Both the position numbers and the translations under genes were made by a program. The notes beneath the pieces were generated by a model. That model saw only the letters and a program-made list of their open reading frames with translations. It did not search any database and was not told the origin of the DNA. A DNA stretch of 64,000 nt from Vibrio ostreicida (lineage in GTDB: Bacteria; Pseudomonadota; Gammaproteobacteria; Enterobacterales; Vibrionaceae): positions 1 through 64,000 of the forward strand of contig NZ_JABEYA020000011.1 of assembly GCF_013074385.2 (NCBI RefSeq). Reading direction: 5' to 3'. This document shows, in pieces, positions 8,959-17,309 of this stretch (positions within the stretch are counted from its first letter, which is position 1; each line of letters begins with the position of its first letter).

Positions 8959-9018
8959 ATGAAAAAATATTTTACCTTTATTATTCTGATGCTTAGCTTC
9001 AGTTTAAGCGCACGGTGA
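8959..9018 (+). pseudogene. Second signal-peptide stub (19 codons)
   Basis: ATG 8959 opens MKKYFTFIILMLSFSLSAR followed by TGA at 9016. Residues 1-18 are a complete signal peptide with SLSA cleavage box, but nothing follows. It sits just after the orphan immunity gene and upstream of the second RAYT relic, so it is probably the cut 5' end of another secreted protein, analogous to the stub at 6620. No clear ribosome binding site. Confidence 0.45.
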
Positions 9019-9190
9019 CCGCACGTGTGCTTAATATTTGAGCTAATAGATTAGCTTTCTTTTCAACGGTTCGAAAAAAGAGATTACGGGGTTCAAATAC
9101 CACTCACCCATTACTCAATATTTGCACTCTAATTGAGCGAATAACGTTCATGCGTTCGCCCTACCTTATTGGGTTTGTTAGGTGGGGTGG

Positions 9191-9372
9191 TTTAGTGTGG
9201 TGTTTTCAGGGAGAGAAAATGAGCCGACCATTAAGGGTTGAATTTGCTGGTGCTCTATATCATGTGACATCGCGTGATTCACGGTTCAGCGGTATTGTGT
9301 CAAAACGAAGACCTGACACTGATAGTTCGTGGATGAACAAGACTTCCAAATATTTGTCGAGGTACTAGAGTC
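9191..9372 (+). pseudogene. RAYT (Y1 transposase) relic, copy 2
   Basis: ATG 9219 opens MSRPLRVEFAGALYHVTSRDSR, the start of REP-associated tyrosine transposases. The frame is then disrupted by a short segment containing GTCAAAACGAAGACCTGAC. The transposase sequence reappears in another frame as FVDEQDFQIFVEVLES and ends at 9372. Only about 40 residues of a roughly 200-300 residue enzyme are left; the HUH and Tyr catalytic residues are absent. The first 138 bp repeat those at 7967-8105. Confidence 0.75.
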
Positions 9373-9800
9373 ATGAGGGCAAATCTTAATGCCACGCATA
9401 CTGATTAACCTGACTCAGTGGTAATGTATCTACAGCCTTAACATTAAATTATGTAGCTACTTTTTAATTAAGGCGATGTTAGGCGTTGATTTAAGTGTCA
9501 TTTTCAATAAAGGAATTGAATGGAATATATACGGAAATAAAACCTGTATAGTCTCAAAATATCTTATTTAACAAGGCCGAATTAATGCCGAGGCGACAAG
9601 TTTGTTAACGGCAAGTCTCTGTGTTGTGGTTAGTGTTGTATACGTTGAAAAATCAAAGAATATCCTTTACTTTCAAGGGCACATACATTAGGGCGTTAAA
9701 ATAAAAAACAAGTAGCTATTATCCCATTTAATTTCTTAGCTTAATATTTTATAATTCTACTCAGAAAAATTACTATTAATAACCTAATGGAAAGAGAAAA
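9373..9800 (+). other. 428-bp AT-rich stretch with no gene recognised
   Basis: No convincing coding frame, tRNA or clear terminator. It starts with a short sequence (AATCTTAATGCCACG at 9380) that recurs in diverged form at 10315. A GTTAGGCGTT motif at 9478 recalls integron recombination sites, but a paired partner is not visible. The last 60 bases are AT-rich and probably hold the promoter for the gene at 9801. Confidence 0.4.
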
Positions 9801-10199
9801 ATGAAGAAAAAAATAGCGTGTCTTTTGATGTTGGCGTTAAATGCTGGCTACGCAAATTCTACAGAGGTGGAGTCCCCCAGTGAAAATAGGCTCGCCAGTG
9901 AGGAAGCTTTAGCTAATGATAATGTCGCATCCGGGCAGTCTTTTGTAAGCAGTGTAGAATCCTACAATAAGTTTGGCAATGCAGATGTGATGTTTAGGCT
10001 TGCGACACCTTCGAGAGAGTGTGCAGGATATTGGATAACTAAAGATGATCGCGGATATAATGCCAACTTGAGTATGATCCTTGCTGCCTATCAAGCTAAA
10101 AATCCGGTTGTGGTTTACGGTTTGATAGCAGAAAGTGAAAAGTGGTCGGGGAGTGAAACCGCTCATTTCTGTAAGCTGTATGCCATTACCTACCGGTAG
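9801..10199 (+). CDS. Small secreted two-cysteine protein of unknown function
   Basis: 132 residues. Residues 1-18 are a signal peptide (MKKKIACLLMLALNAGYA). The mature protein of about 114 residues has one Cys in SRECAGYW and one in HFCKLYAITY, likely a disulfide. A GGAAAGAG ribosome binding site precedes ATG 9801. Patterns such as NANLSMILAAYQAKNPVVVYGL recur in small Vibrio secreted proteins, and a broken relative lies at 11769-12154 (STALAAYL...KKVSVVF). The order Cys, helix, VxVYG strand, Cys reminded me of OB-fold B subunits of AB5 toxins such as SubB/PltB, but this is a weak impression and no A subunit is nearby. It is followed by a terminator-like hairpin. Confidence 0.6.
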   Translation: MKKKIACLLMLALNAGYANSTEVESPSENRLASEEALANDNVASGQSFVSSVESYNKFGNADVMFRLATPSRECAGYWITKDDRGYNANLSMILAAYQAKNPVVVYGLIAESEKWSGSETAHFCKLYAITYR

Positions 10200-10261
10200 C
10201 GGTTTAGCCATGATTTACGTTCGATAAAAATAAGATAAAGCCGTCATAGTACTACTAGATA

Positions 10262-10296
10262 AAGGACAGACACCGAATCAGGGTGCCTTTCTGTTC
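10262..10296 (+). terminator. Terminator-like hairpin
   Basis: Inner stem CACC/GGTG around GAATCAG, outer arms ACAGA/TCTGT with a pyrimidine bulge, then TTC. It lies 60 bases after the gene at 9801. Pairing is imperfect and the T-tract is short. Confidence 0.4.
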
Positions 10297-10606
10297 AAAT
10301 AATTATGAAAACACATCTTAATGCCATGTGCACGGATTAATCCATCTATCTAAACCACTGCGTAGGCTTGATCGCCCCTGTCGATTTGGGTATAGAATTC
10401 TCGAACTAACGCACAACGGTCATACACTTTCATTTTTAACGTACTCATTTTTAGTCAAGGTGTTATTTATACCATAGTGACTACTGCGCTCTAAATACGC
10501 GCAAAGAATGAGTTGATTGTCTCAAAATTAGGCTTTATATCGTTAAAAAAATAGAAATTACGAATAAAAAACATATAGTTACATTTTTATAAAAAAGAAG
10601 ATAAAA

Positions 10607-10744
10607 ATGAAAAAAATACTATTAATTTTAACGGTTTTTATGTCGGCAATGGTAAGTGCATCCCAGTCTAATTACCCATGCCCTGAAGGGAAAGTATTAC
10701 GTTGCAGTGCGACCGTTGGTTGTTTTTGTATGAATGAGGATTAA
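10607..10744 (+). CDS. 45-residue secreted cysteine-rich peptide
   Basis: A very small gene. ATG 10607 is preceded by an AAGAAGA ribosome binding site. Residues 1-18 are a signal peptide (MKKILLILTVFMSAMVSA) and the mature peptide of 27 residues has four Cys in the order PCPEG, LRCSA, GCFCM. A strong terminator follows 30 bases downstream, which supports it as an independent transcription unit. The Cys spacing suggests two disulfides. Function is unknown: secreted bacteriocin-like peptide, periplasmic metal-binding peptide and fragment of a larger protein are all possible. Confidence 0.6.
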   Translation: MKKILLILTVFMSAMVSASQSNYPCPEGKVLRCSATVGCFCMNED

Positions 10745-10770
10745 TCCTCTTTAAATAACATCCGCTAGAA

Positions 10771-10801
10771 TAGAAATGGGACCGGGCTTGGTCCCATTTT
10801 T
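10771..10801 (+). terminator. Rho-independent terminator after the 45-residue peptide gene
   Basis: Perfect stem TGGGACC/GGTCCCA with loop GGGCTT and a following TTTTT run. Confidence 0.8.
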
Positions 10802-11098
10802 GGATGTGGGAATCCCAACACGTCATGGCCAACCGTAGGCTTTTTATGATACAGGAGATACCTCTCAGAGCGCGTGGGCATACGTCAGTGGGTTCGCTCC
10901 CAGAAGCTATCCGTATTATATTTGGCACCAACAGGACCGCGTATTCCTTTTTCTGTGTAGGTCCTACTCGTTTGAGTGCCGCTAAGGCTATCTAAGTAAT
11001 TGGCCCGGGCAAGGTATAAAAAGTCAGCAAGGTAAGACCACATCGAAAGATGAATTAGATTAGCATGCGCTTTCTTTTTATTTTTGAGCCATTTTAAT
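10802..11098 (+). other. About 300 bp without a supported gene
   Basis: Frames on both strands exist (for example 10804-10995 plus, 10885-11130 minus) but overlap each other, lack ribosome binding sites and do not look like real proteins. The base composition is more GC-rich and balanced than in flanking DNA, and it contains GTGGGTTCGCTCCCA (10889 region), which resembles a tRNA T-arm without the rest of a tRNA. It may be a relic of some conserved non-coding element. Confidence 0.35.
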
Positions 11099-11731
11099 AT
11101 GAAAACAATCGTCGCGGTTTTAATCAGCACGTGCTTTAGCTCTTGTGTGGCTTTCGCAGACAGTGAGTTACTTGGTCAGGACACATTATCTCTCACCCAT
11201 GAAGAAATCCTGGAGATATACAAAGACAACAGGGTTGTATACGACCAAGATAATATGCCTGAGGGTTATACGGGGGATATTACTGCACTTTATATGACCA
11301 TCAATAAACTTCGAGACAGATTGTCGATGATGAGAGGCGATATCAATCGTGACTATCTTTACTCTGGACAATACGATGATGCCTCTCGAGCGGATTTGAT
11401 TAAATTTGTCGATGGTTTGATGAGTGTGAATGATAAATTAAGTCGAGTGAGAGAAGGGTATATTCACAAGCCCGGACAGTTTGACAAGTATTATGCGCTC
11501 AGTGTCCAGACGGTGTCTTACACCAAGAAAATCACCAATAAGACGAGAAAAATGGTCGAGGTAGGGGATATGCGTTCGGGTTACGCACACGAACTTAATC
11601 TGATTGCTTCTTTAATGAATGATATTGCTGAGGGATACAAAAACAAATCCCTAAAACGGATTTTATCTCGAGGCGATATTACTGAGCAGACGGATATGCC
11701 GTATGCCAAGACATTCAACTTCAAATTCTAG
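11099..11731 (+). CDS. Secreted helical protein of unknown function
   Basis: 210 residues starting at ATG 11099; the frame extends five codons upstream to TTG 11084 but the signal peptide starts at this ATG. Residues 1-21 (MKTIVAVLISTCFSSCVAFAD) are the signal; a lipoprotein lipobox is not clear. The mature part is charged and predominantly helical (INKLRDRLSMMRGDINRD, DLIKFVDGLMSVNDKLSRVREG, HELNLIASLMNDIAEGYKNK) with no Cys after the signal. No family recognised. A strong terminator follows at 11757-11792. The ribosome binding site is weak. Confidence 0.6.
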   Translation: MKTIVAVLISTCFSSCVAFADSELLGQDTLSLTHEEILEIYKDNRVVYDQDNMPEGYTGDITALYMTINKLRDRLSMMRGDINRDYLYSGQYDDASRADLIKFVDGLMSVNDKLSRVREGYIHKPGQFDKYYALSVQTVSYTKKITNKTRKMVEVGDMRSGYAHELNLIASLMNDIAEGYKNKSLKRILSRGDITEQTDMPYAKTFNFKF

Positions 11732-11756
11732 CCGAGCTAAGCGTTCGCCGAGAAAT

Positions 11757-11792
11757 AAGGACACACTCATGATTCGAGAGGTGTCCTTTTTC
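11757..11792 (+). terminator. Rho-independent terminator after the gene at 11099
   Basis: Perfect eight-base stem AAGGACAC/GTGTCCTT with a 16-base loop and TTTTTC tail. The start codon of the following pseudogene (11769) lies inside the loop. Confidence 0.75.
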
Positions 11793-12154
11793 ACTTTGGC
11801 GCTCGTCAGCTTAATGGGTCAGGCCCCTATGGCGATGGCTAAAACGGTATCTACCGAAGATTGGACAACGCCAGCCCCCACTGTGTAAATGCAAAGGTTG
11901 GATAACGAAGTCACCGACACGGCGGCTAATACGTTAGCCCATTGTTCGAGCATCAACGGTGCGTATTGATGGCCTTCGTCTGATGCTTTTGCCAAAGAAA
12001 TCTACTCTACGGCTCTGGCGGCCTACCTAGTGACAAGAAAGTTTCGGTTGTCTTCACTGATGAGTGTTATGCGCAATCTAAGCAATCATCACTGATTCAT
12101 TCGGCAGGGTTGCCTTACATTGAATTAGGCGGGTCTTCGAACCGCTGTGTATAA
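11769..12154 (+). pseudogene. Broken small secreted cysteine-containing protein
   Basis: ATG 11769 opens a signal peptide (FFTLALVSLMGQAPMAMA) and mature start KTVSTEDW. The frame has TAA at 11886 and TGA at 11967, but between and beyond the stops it still reads like one protein: NTLAHCSSINGAY, WPSSDAFAKEIYSTALAAYL. A one-base loss near 12030 then moves it to the frame DKKVSVVFTDECYAQ ... GGSSNRCV ending at 12154. Three lesions in about 385 bp mark it as a pseudogene. It looks like a distant relative of the secreted gene at 9801 (Cys, LAAY, KxVxVxF, Cys order). Confidence 0.7.
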
Positions 12155-12288
12155 GAGAAAAGGCAGCCCGATTCACGTCAGTCAAGCTGGCGTTATTTTT
12201 CTACTTTCATGGTTTATTGCTTGCCTTTCTGCTTGGGTATTGCACAATAACGCCTCTGACCACCACACTGACTACTCTCCTCTGCCTC

Positions 12289-12867
12289 ATGTTGCTAATT
12301 ATCGATAATTACGATTCATTTACCTACAACCTCTACCAGTACTTTTGTGAACTGGGCGCTGAGGTGAAAGTGGTGCGCAACGATGAAATCAGCCTCGCTG
12401 ATATCGAACAGATGCAGCCGAGTCATTTGGTACTGTCGCCCGGCCCATGTACCCCAGATGATGCCGGGATCACCCTAAAGGCGATTGCACACTTTGCTGG
12501 TCAATTACCCATTCTGGGTGTATGTCTGGGTCATCAAGCCATTGCTCAGGTGTTTGGTGGTGAGGTTGTGCGAGCCCGTCAGGTAATGCACGGGAAAACG
12601 TCACCGATACAACATACTGAAAATAGCGTATTTGAGGGGCTCAATAATCCACTCACCGTGACGCGATATCATTCACTTGTGGTTAAAAACGAGAGTTTAC
12701 CTGCCTGTTTTGAACCGACGGCTTGGACGGTGTTTGAGGATGGAAGCATCGATGAACTGATGGGATTTCAGCATAAATCGTTACCGATCGAAGCGGTCCA
12801 GTTTCATCCTGAATCGATCAAAACGGAACAAGGTCACGAGCTACTGGCTAACTTTTTACGTCGCTGA
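12289..12867 (+). CDS. pabA: Aminodeoxychorismate/anthranilate synthase component II
   Basis: 192-residue class I glutamine amidotransferase. It releases ammonia from glutamine for the chorismate-using partner (PabB for p-aminobenzoate and folate; in some species also TrpE). The nucleophile is C79 in GVCLGHQ, with the His-Glu pair in FHPES near the end. The N-terminus [18 protein letters not shown] is diagnostic. The open frame starts at 12217, but ATG 12289 aligns with the family start and is used here. As in E. coli, it sits next to the ArgD/AstC aminotransferase gene, which favours pabA over trpG. It marks the boundary between accessory and core DNA. Confidence 0.92.
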   Translation: MLLIIDNYDSFTYNLYQYFCELGAEVKVVRNDEISLADIEQMQPSHLVLSPGPCTPDDAGITLKAIAHFAGQLPILGVCLGHQAIAQVFGGEVVRARQVMHGKTSPIQHTENSVFEGLNNPLTVTRYHSLVVKNESLPACFEPTAWTVFEDGSIDELMGFQHKSLPIEAVQFHPESIKTEQGHELLANFLRR

Positions 12868-12947
12868 TCTTAGCGCCAGTGGCGATATCCCCCCGAAAAA
12901 ATCCTGACGCGGATCACTTTTTTTAACATTTATTTCATATTTTTGCG

Positions 12948-12976
12948 TACGAATAATTTGTGAAAAACTATTCGTA
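12948..12976. promoter_or_regulatory. Inverted repeat upstream of astC, candidate operator
   Basis: TACGAATA and TATTCGTA form perfect eight-base arms 13 bases apart, about 290 bases before the astC start, in a 401-bp AT-rich gap. There is no T-tract that would make it a terminator for pabA. The spacing suits binding of a dimeric regulator or a weak hairpin. Which regulator is unknown. Confidence 0.4.
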
Positions 12977-13076
12977 GCCGTTGCTATGGCTAACTCTGCC
13001 GCCTTGTTATCCCTATGCTTAACCTCAGCTTATCTTAACTATAAGAATATATTGCTTCATAAAAGCAGTAGCATAG

Positions 13077-13090
13077 TGCATAAATACTCA
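13077..13090 (+). promoter_or_regulatory. ArgR-box-like site upstream of astC
   Basis: TGCATAAATACTCA matches the ArgR half-box pattern TGAATWWWWATTCA at most positions. ArgR controls arginine biosynthesis and the ast operon in enteric bacteria. A second adjacent box is not clear. Confidence 0.4.
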
Positions 13091-13268
13091 AACCCAATGA
13101 TAATCATGTGTTTAGTGGGTGTTTAAAAAGAACAAATCACTATTGAAATGGTTAATTAAATGTAAATACAATGCCGCTATAGCTTACATGCAAAACAATA
13201 TGTGCTTTCTATTGCGGAAAGCAAGGATGCAAAAAGTACCTAGCATGCGGTATCGAGAGGGAAGAGCA

Positions 13269-14483
13269 ATGACAGTTGAAAATAACGTAGAACGCGGTTT
13301 GTTTGATGAGGTAATGGTGCCTTGTTATAACCCGATGGAAGTGGTTCCAGTTAAGGGCGAAGGTGCCCGTGTCTGGGATCAGTCAGGCAAAGAATACATA
13401 GACTTTGCTGGCGGAATTGCCGTAAGTTGTTTGGGGCATTGTCATCCTGCCATGGTTAAGGCGCTGACAGAGCAAGGCCAAAAGCTTTGGCATCTGAGTA
13501 ATGTCATGACCAACGAGCCGGCGCTGCGTTTGGCAAAAAAGCTGACGGAAGTGAGCTTTGCAGAAAAAGTCTTCTTCGCTAACTCGGGTGCTGAGGCCAA
13601 TGAAGCGGCTCTCAAACTGGCTCGTCGTTACGCGGCTGATAAGTTTGGGCCTGAAAAATCAGAAATTATTGCGTTTAAACAAGGCTTCCATGGACGTACT
13701 TTCTTTACGGTGACCGTGGGCGGCCAAGCGACTTACTCGGATGGGTTTGGTCCTAAGCCGGGTGATGTGACCCACTTGCCTTATAATGACGTGGATGCGT
13801 TGCGTGAACATATCTCTGATCGCACTTGTGCGATCATGATGGAACCGCTTCAAGGTGAAGGCGGCATCATTTCTCCTTCCGATGAATTTGTTCAGACGGT
13901 CCGTGAGCTGTGTGATAAACATAATGCCCTGTTGGTGTTTGATGAAGTTCAAACGGGCAATGGCCGTACGGGTCATTTTTATGCGTACCAAGGTTTGGGT
14001 GTCACGCCAGATATTCTGAGCACGGCCAAATCGTTGGGCGGGGGTTTCCCGATTGGCGCGATGCTGACGACCACTGAGCTATCAAAGCACATGAAAGTGG
14101 GCACTCACGGCTCGACTTATGGGGGGAACCCATTGGCGTGTGCCGTTGCGGAAGCCGTTGTGGATATTGTCAGCCAGCCAGAGACTTTGGCCGGTGTGGC
14201 TGAGCGTGAAGCGCTATTTCGTGAGGGGCTTACCAAGCTTAACGAAAAATACCACATGTTCGCTGAGATCCGTGGTAAAGGTTTGTTGCTTGGCGCTGCG
14301 CTCAATGAAGAGTGGCAAGGCAGAGCGCGTGATGTGCTGGTTGCGGCAGGCAAACAAGGGCTGATGATTTTGGTCGCGGGGACCAATGTGGTGCGCTTTA
14401 CTCCGTCGCTTGTGATCAGCCAACAAGAAATTGAGCAAGGACTCGCTAGGCTCGACCAAGCTCTGGCTACGCTCACCAAATAA
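13269..14483 (+). CDS. astC: Acetylornithine/succinylornithine aminotransferase
   Basis: 404-residue PLP-dependent class III aminotransferase of the AstC/ArgD family. In arginine biosynthesis it transaminates N-acetylglutamate semialdehyde; in the succinyltransferase (AST) pathway it acts on succinylornithine. Vibrios usually have one enzyme for both. The cofactor lysine is K254 in [27 protein letters not shown] and [13 protein letters not shown] are family motifs. A start at ATG 13269 is chosen for the GAGGGAAGAG ribosome binding site; the frame extends 50 codons upstream but that part is not family-like. It opens the astC-astA-astD-DUF1338 group, although 222 bases separate it from astA. 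Confidence 0.93.
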   Translation: MTVENNVERGLFDEVMVPCYNPMEVVPVKGEGARVWDQSGKEYIDFAGGIAVSCLGHCHPAMVKALTEQGQKLWHLSNVMTNEPALRLAKKLTEVSFAEKVFFANSGAEANEAALKLARRYAADKFGPEKSEIIAFKQGFHGRTFFTVTVGGQATYSDGFGPKPGDVTHLPYNDVDALREHISDRTCAIMMEPLQGEGGIISPSDEFVQTVRELCDKHNALLVFDEVQTGNGRTGHFYAYQGLGVTPDILSTAKSLGGGFPIGAMLTTTELSKHMKVGTHGSTYGGNPLACAVAEAVVDIVSQPETLAGVAEREALFREGLTKLNEKYHMFAEIRGKGLLLGAALNEEWQGRARDVLVAAGKQGLMILVAGTNVVRFTPSLVISQQEIEQGLARLDQALATLTK

Positions 14484-14705
14484 TTCAAACCATCTTACGG
14501 GATCCGGCGATCAGGCTGGGTCCCTTTATCAATTCCACGGTGGTATCGTTTAAGGATAGTGCTGGGGCCTTGCTGAGGTAAGACGTCAATGGCCGCAAAC
14601 TGACGAGTCAGATGTTGGATTCGGACAGGACGTTATCAGTGATGTGATCAGCCCTTATCGAGCGTTCATTGATGGAATTGAGTTGAGCATCAGGAGGGAG
14701 TATCG

Positions 14706-15725
14706 ATGCTGGTTGTTCGCCCTATAACAATGTCAGACTACGACGCACTGCATAACTGTGCAGTGGAATCGGGTCATGGATTCACATCTCTTCCGGTTAA
14801 CGAGGAATTGTTAACCAATCGTATCACACATTCTGAGTACAGTTTTGCCAAGCCTGACGTCACCGAGCCCGGCGACGAGGGCTACCTGATGGTCAGCGTC
14901 GATAGTGACACTGACGAGGTCGCAGGGTGTACTGGTATTGAAGCCTCGATTGGTTGGGATGTTCCGTTTTACTCCTATCACATCAGTACCATTGTGCACT
15001 CTTCTCCCAAGCTGGGGGTGAATAACGTGGTCAAGTTGCTCACGTTTGGTAATAACTACACGGGTTATAGCGAAATCTGTACACTGTTTTTGCGTCCGGA
15101 CTTTCGACGTGGCCTGAATGGTCGATTGATGTCGAAGTGCCGTTTTTTGATGATGGCAGAGCATCCGCATCGCTTCTCAAAAACCGTCTTTGCAGAAATG
15201 CGTGGTGTCTCGGATGACGAAGGCAACTCGCCGTTTTGGCAATGGCTCCAAGAGCACTTTTTCTCGATTGATTTCACCATGGCTGACTATCTCACAGGCA
15301 TAGGAAAGAAAGGTTTTATCGCGGATCTCATGCCTAAATTACCAATCTATATCAACTTACTCAGTGAAGAGGCTCAGGCTGTGATTGGTCAGGTACACGA
15401 GAACACCAAACCAGCGTTGCGGCTGTTAGAAAAAGAAGGATTCACCTGTCGCAATTATGTCGATATTTTTGACGGTGGTCCATCGGTGGAGTGTGATTTA
15501 CGCAACATCGACTCCGTCCGACATTCATTCCGCGCTAAAGTGACGGTTTCAGAGCATTCTAGCTCGCAAGACTACCTTGTCTCGAATACCTCATTTGAAC
15601 ATTTCCGTGCTACGGCGGCCAAGGCGGCCTACGATCAGGCGTCAGAATCGGTGATCCTGTCGCCGCAAGTCGCTGAGGCATTAAACGTTCACCAAGGCGA
15701 CTACGTTCGCATGCTGGCTCAGTAA
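14706..15725 (+). CDS. astA: Arginine N-succinyltransferase
   Basis: 339 residues. It transfers a succinyl group from succinyl-CoA to arginine, the first step of the AST pathway that releases nitrogen from arginine. N-terminal [30 protein letters not shown] and the central [20 protein letters not shown] are typical; the fold is a duplicated GNAT domain. A GGAGGG ribosome binding site precedes the ATG at 14706. It ends 17 bases before astD, so the two are co-translated. Confidence 0.93.
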   Translation: MLVVRPITMSDYDALHNCAVESGHGFTSLPVNEELLTNRITHSEYSFAKPDVTEPGDEGYLMVSVDSDTDEVAGCTGIEASIGWDVPFYSYHISTIVHSSPKLGVNNVVKLLTFGNNYTGYSEICTLFLRPDFRRGLNGRLMSKCRFLMMAEHPHRFSKTVFAEMRGVSDDEGNSPFWQWLQEHFFSIDFTMADYLTGIGKKGFIADLMPKLPIYINLLSEEAQAVIGQVHENTKPALRLLEKEGFTCRNYVDIFDGGPSVECDLRNIDSVRHSFRAKVTVSEHSSSQDYLVSNTSFEHFRATAAKAAYDQASESVILSPQVAEALNVHQGDYVRMLAQ

Positions 15726-15742
15726 TCGAAAGGAAGACACAC

Positions 15743-17200
15743 ATGACACATTGGATTGCAGGCGAGTGGCTTGCGGGTCAGGGCGAATCGATGAACTCGG
15801 TCAGCCCTTATAATAATGAAGTGATCTGGCATGGTGACAGTGCATCACCAGCTCAGGTTGAAGCGGCTGTCAGTGCAGCTAGGCACGCTTTCGTGAGCTG
15901 GAAAAAGCGCACATATGCGGAGCGTGAGGCCATTGTGCTGGCCTTTGCTGAACAAGTTAAAGCCAACAGTGAGCAAATCGCGGAAATTATAGCCAAAGAA
16001 ACCGGCAAACCGATCTGGGAAACTCGGACTGAAGCTGGCGCAATGGCGGGTAAGATAGCTATCTCTATTCGTGCTTATCATGAACGGACTGGCGAAGCGA
16101 CTCGCGAAGCGGCGGGCAACCAGATCGTGCTACGTCATCGACCACTTGGTGTGATGGCGGTATTTGGCCCCTATAATTTCCCGGGACATCTGCCCAATGG
16201 GCATATCGTCCCCGCATTGTTAGCCGGTAACACTGCGGTGTTCAAGCCGTCTGAGCAGACGCCGCTGACGGGTGAATTTGTGATGAAACTTTGGCAGCAA
16301 GCGGGTTTGCCTGCTGGCGTGATCAATTTGGTCCAAGGGGCGAAGGAGACGGGCGTTGCGCTGGCCAGTTCCAAAGGGTTAGATGGCGTGTTGTTCACTG
16401 GCAGCGCGAATACTGGTCACCTTCTTCATCGTCAGTTTGCTGGCCAACCCGGCACTATGCTGGCGCTGGAAATGGGTGGAAATAACCCGATGGTGATTTC
16501 CCAGCATTATGGTGACTTAGACGCCACCGTGTATACCGTGATCCAGTCGGCCTTTATCAGTGCAGGACAACGCTGTACTTGTGCGCGTCGTTTGTATGTC
16601 CCAGTTGGAGCCAAAGGGGATGCCTTGGTAAATAAGTTGGTTGAGGCGACCCAAAATATTCGTGTTGATCAGCCTTTTGCTGAACCAGCGCCGTTTATGG
16701 GGCCGCAGATTTCTAAAGCGGCGGCCGATTTTATTCTCAATGCACAGGCCAATTTGCAAAAACTGGGTGGTGAGAGTTTACTCGAAGCCAAGGCGGGTGA
16801 AGCGGCGTTTGTGACACCGGGCATCATCGATGTGACCGCCATAGCCGATCTACCGGACGAAGAATATTTTGGGCCTTTGTTGCAAGTGGTACGCTACCAA
16901 GGGTTAGAAAACGCAGTAGAACTGGCCAACGATACCCGATTTGGTTTGTCGGCGGGTCTGGTGTCGACAGACGACGGTGAGTGGGATTATTTCGTTGATC
17001 ATATTCGTGCTGGTATTGTTAACCGCAATCGCCAACTGACCGGGGCAAGTGGTGATGCTCCGTTTGGTGGGCCTGGTGCTTCAGGCAACCTGCGACCAAG
17101 CGCCTACTATGCTGCGGATTACTGTGCTTACCCTATGGCATCAATGGAAGGAGGGGAAACCGTCCTCCCTGCGACGTTGAGCCCAGGCCTCGAACTGTAA
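15743..17200 (+). CDS. astD: Succinylglutamate-semialdehyde dehydrogenase
   Basis: 485-residue NAD-dependent aldehyde dehydrogenase, which oxidises N-succinylglutamate semialdehyde to succinylglutamate. The catalytic Cys is C278 ([10 protein letters not shown]) and the general base Glu E243 (LALEMGGNN); the cofactor motif [11 protein letters not shown] is also present. Family-length. It follows astA by 17 bases with an AAAGGAAG ribosome binding site. A perfect nine-base hairpin (17210-17239) follows the stop. Confidence 0.93.
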   Translation: MTHWIAGEWLAGQGESMNSVSPYNNEVIWHGDSASPAQVEAAVSAARHAFVSWKKRTYAEREAIVLAFAEQVKANSEQIAEIIAKETGKPIWETRTEAGAMAGKIAISIRAYHERTGEATREAAGNQIVLRHRPLGVMAVFGPYNFPGHLPNGHIVPALLAGNTAVFKPSEQTPLTGEFVMKLWQQAGLPAGVINLVQGAKETGVALASSKGLDGVLFTGSANTGHLLHRQFAGQPGTMLALEMGGNNPMVISQHYGDLDATVYTVIQSAFISAGQRCTCARRLYVPVGAKGDALVNKLVEATQNIRVDQPFAEPAPFMGPQISKAAADFILNAQANLQKLGGESLLEAKAGEAAFVTPGIIDVTAIADLPDEEYFGPLLQVVRYQGLENAVELANDTRFGLSAGLVSTDDGEWDYFVDHIRAGIVNRNRQLTGASGDAPFGGPGASGNLRPSAYYAADYCAYPMASMEGGETVLPATLSPGLEL

Positions 17201-17209
17201 GCCACTAAC

Positions 17210-17239
17210 GGCCATCGTTGCGCTTCGTTGACGATGGCC
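17210..17239 (+). promoter_or_regulatory. Hairpin between astD and the DUF1338 gene
   Basis: Perfect arms GGCCATCGT/ACGATGGCC around a 12-base loop, no T-tract after it. It is more likely an mRNA-stabilising or processing hairpin, or a weak attenuator, than a terminator. Confidence 0.5.
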
Positions 17240-17309
17240 TAAACGGATGGAGGGTAAGGCGGATACGCTTTGACTCTCGCCATTCCGATTACTCAAACAA
17301 GGAGGCGCT

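Noticed and set aside
9150..9368. 72-codon frame containing MSRPLRVEFAGALYHVTS as a complete gene
   Set aside because: Only the central part belongs to a RAYT transposase; both ends are frameshifted or unrelated, so it is a relic and not a gene.
9373..9800. Integron attC-like motifs (GTTAGGCGTT near 9478, TAACAAGGCCG near 9570)
   Set aside because: A complete attC site needs paired R and L boxes with a folded single-strand hairpin; I could not match both arms, and there is no integrase or cassette array nearby.
10804..11130. Overlapping open frames on both strands (63, 81 and 87 codons)
   Set aside because: They overlap one another, lack ribosome binding sites, and their composition is not protein-like.
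14484..14705. Possible terminator between astC and astA (GGGATCC...GGGTCCC)
   Set aside because: The stem is imperfect with a long loop and there is no T-run, so it is not a convincing terminator.
17210..17239. Reading the perfect hairpin after astD as a terminator
   Set aside because: It has no T-tract, and the next gene has a perfect ribosome binding site and a proper terminator after it; listed instead as an mRNA hairpin.
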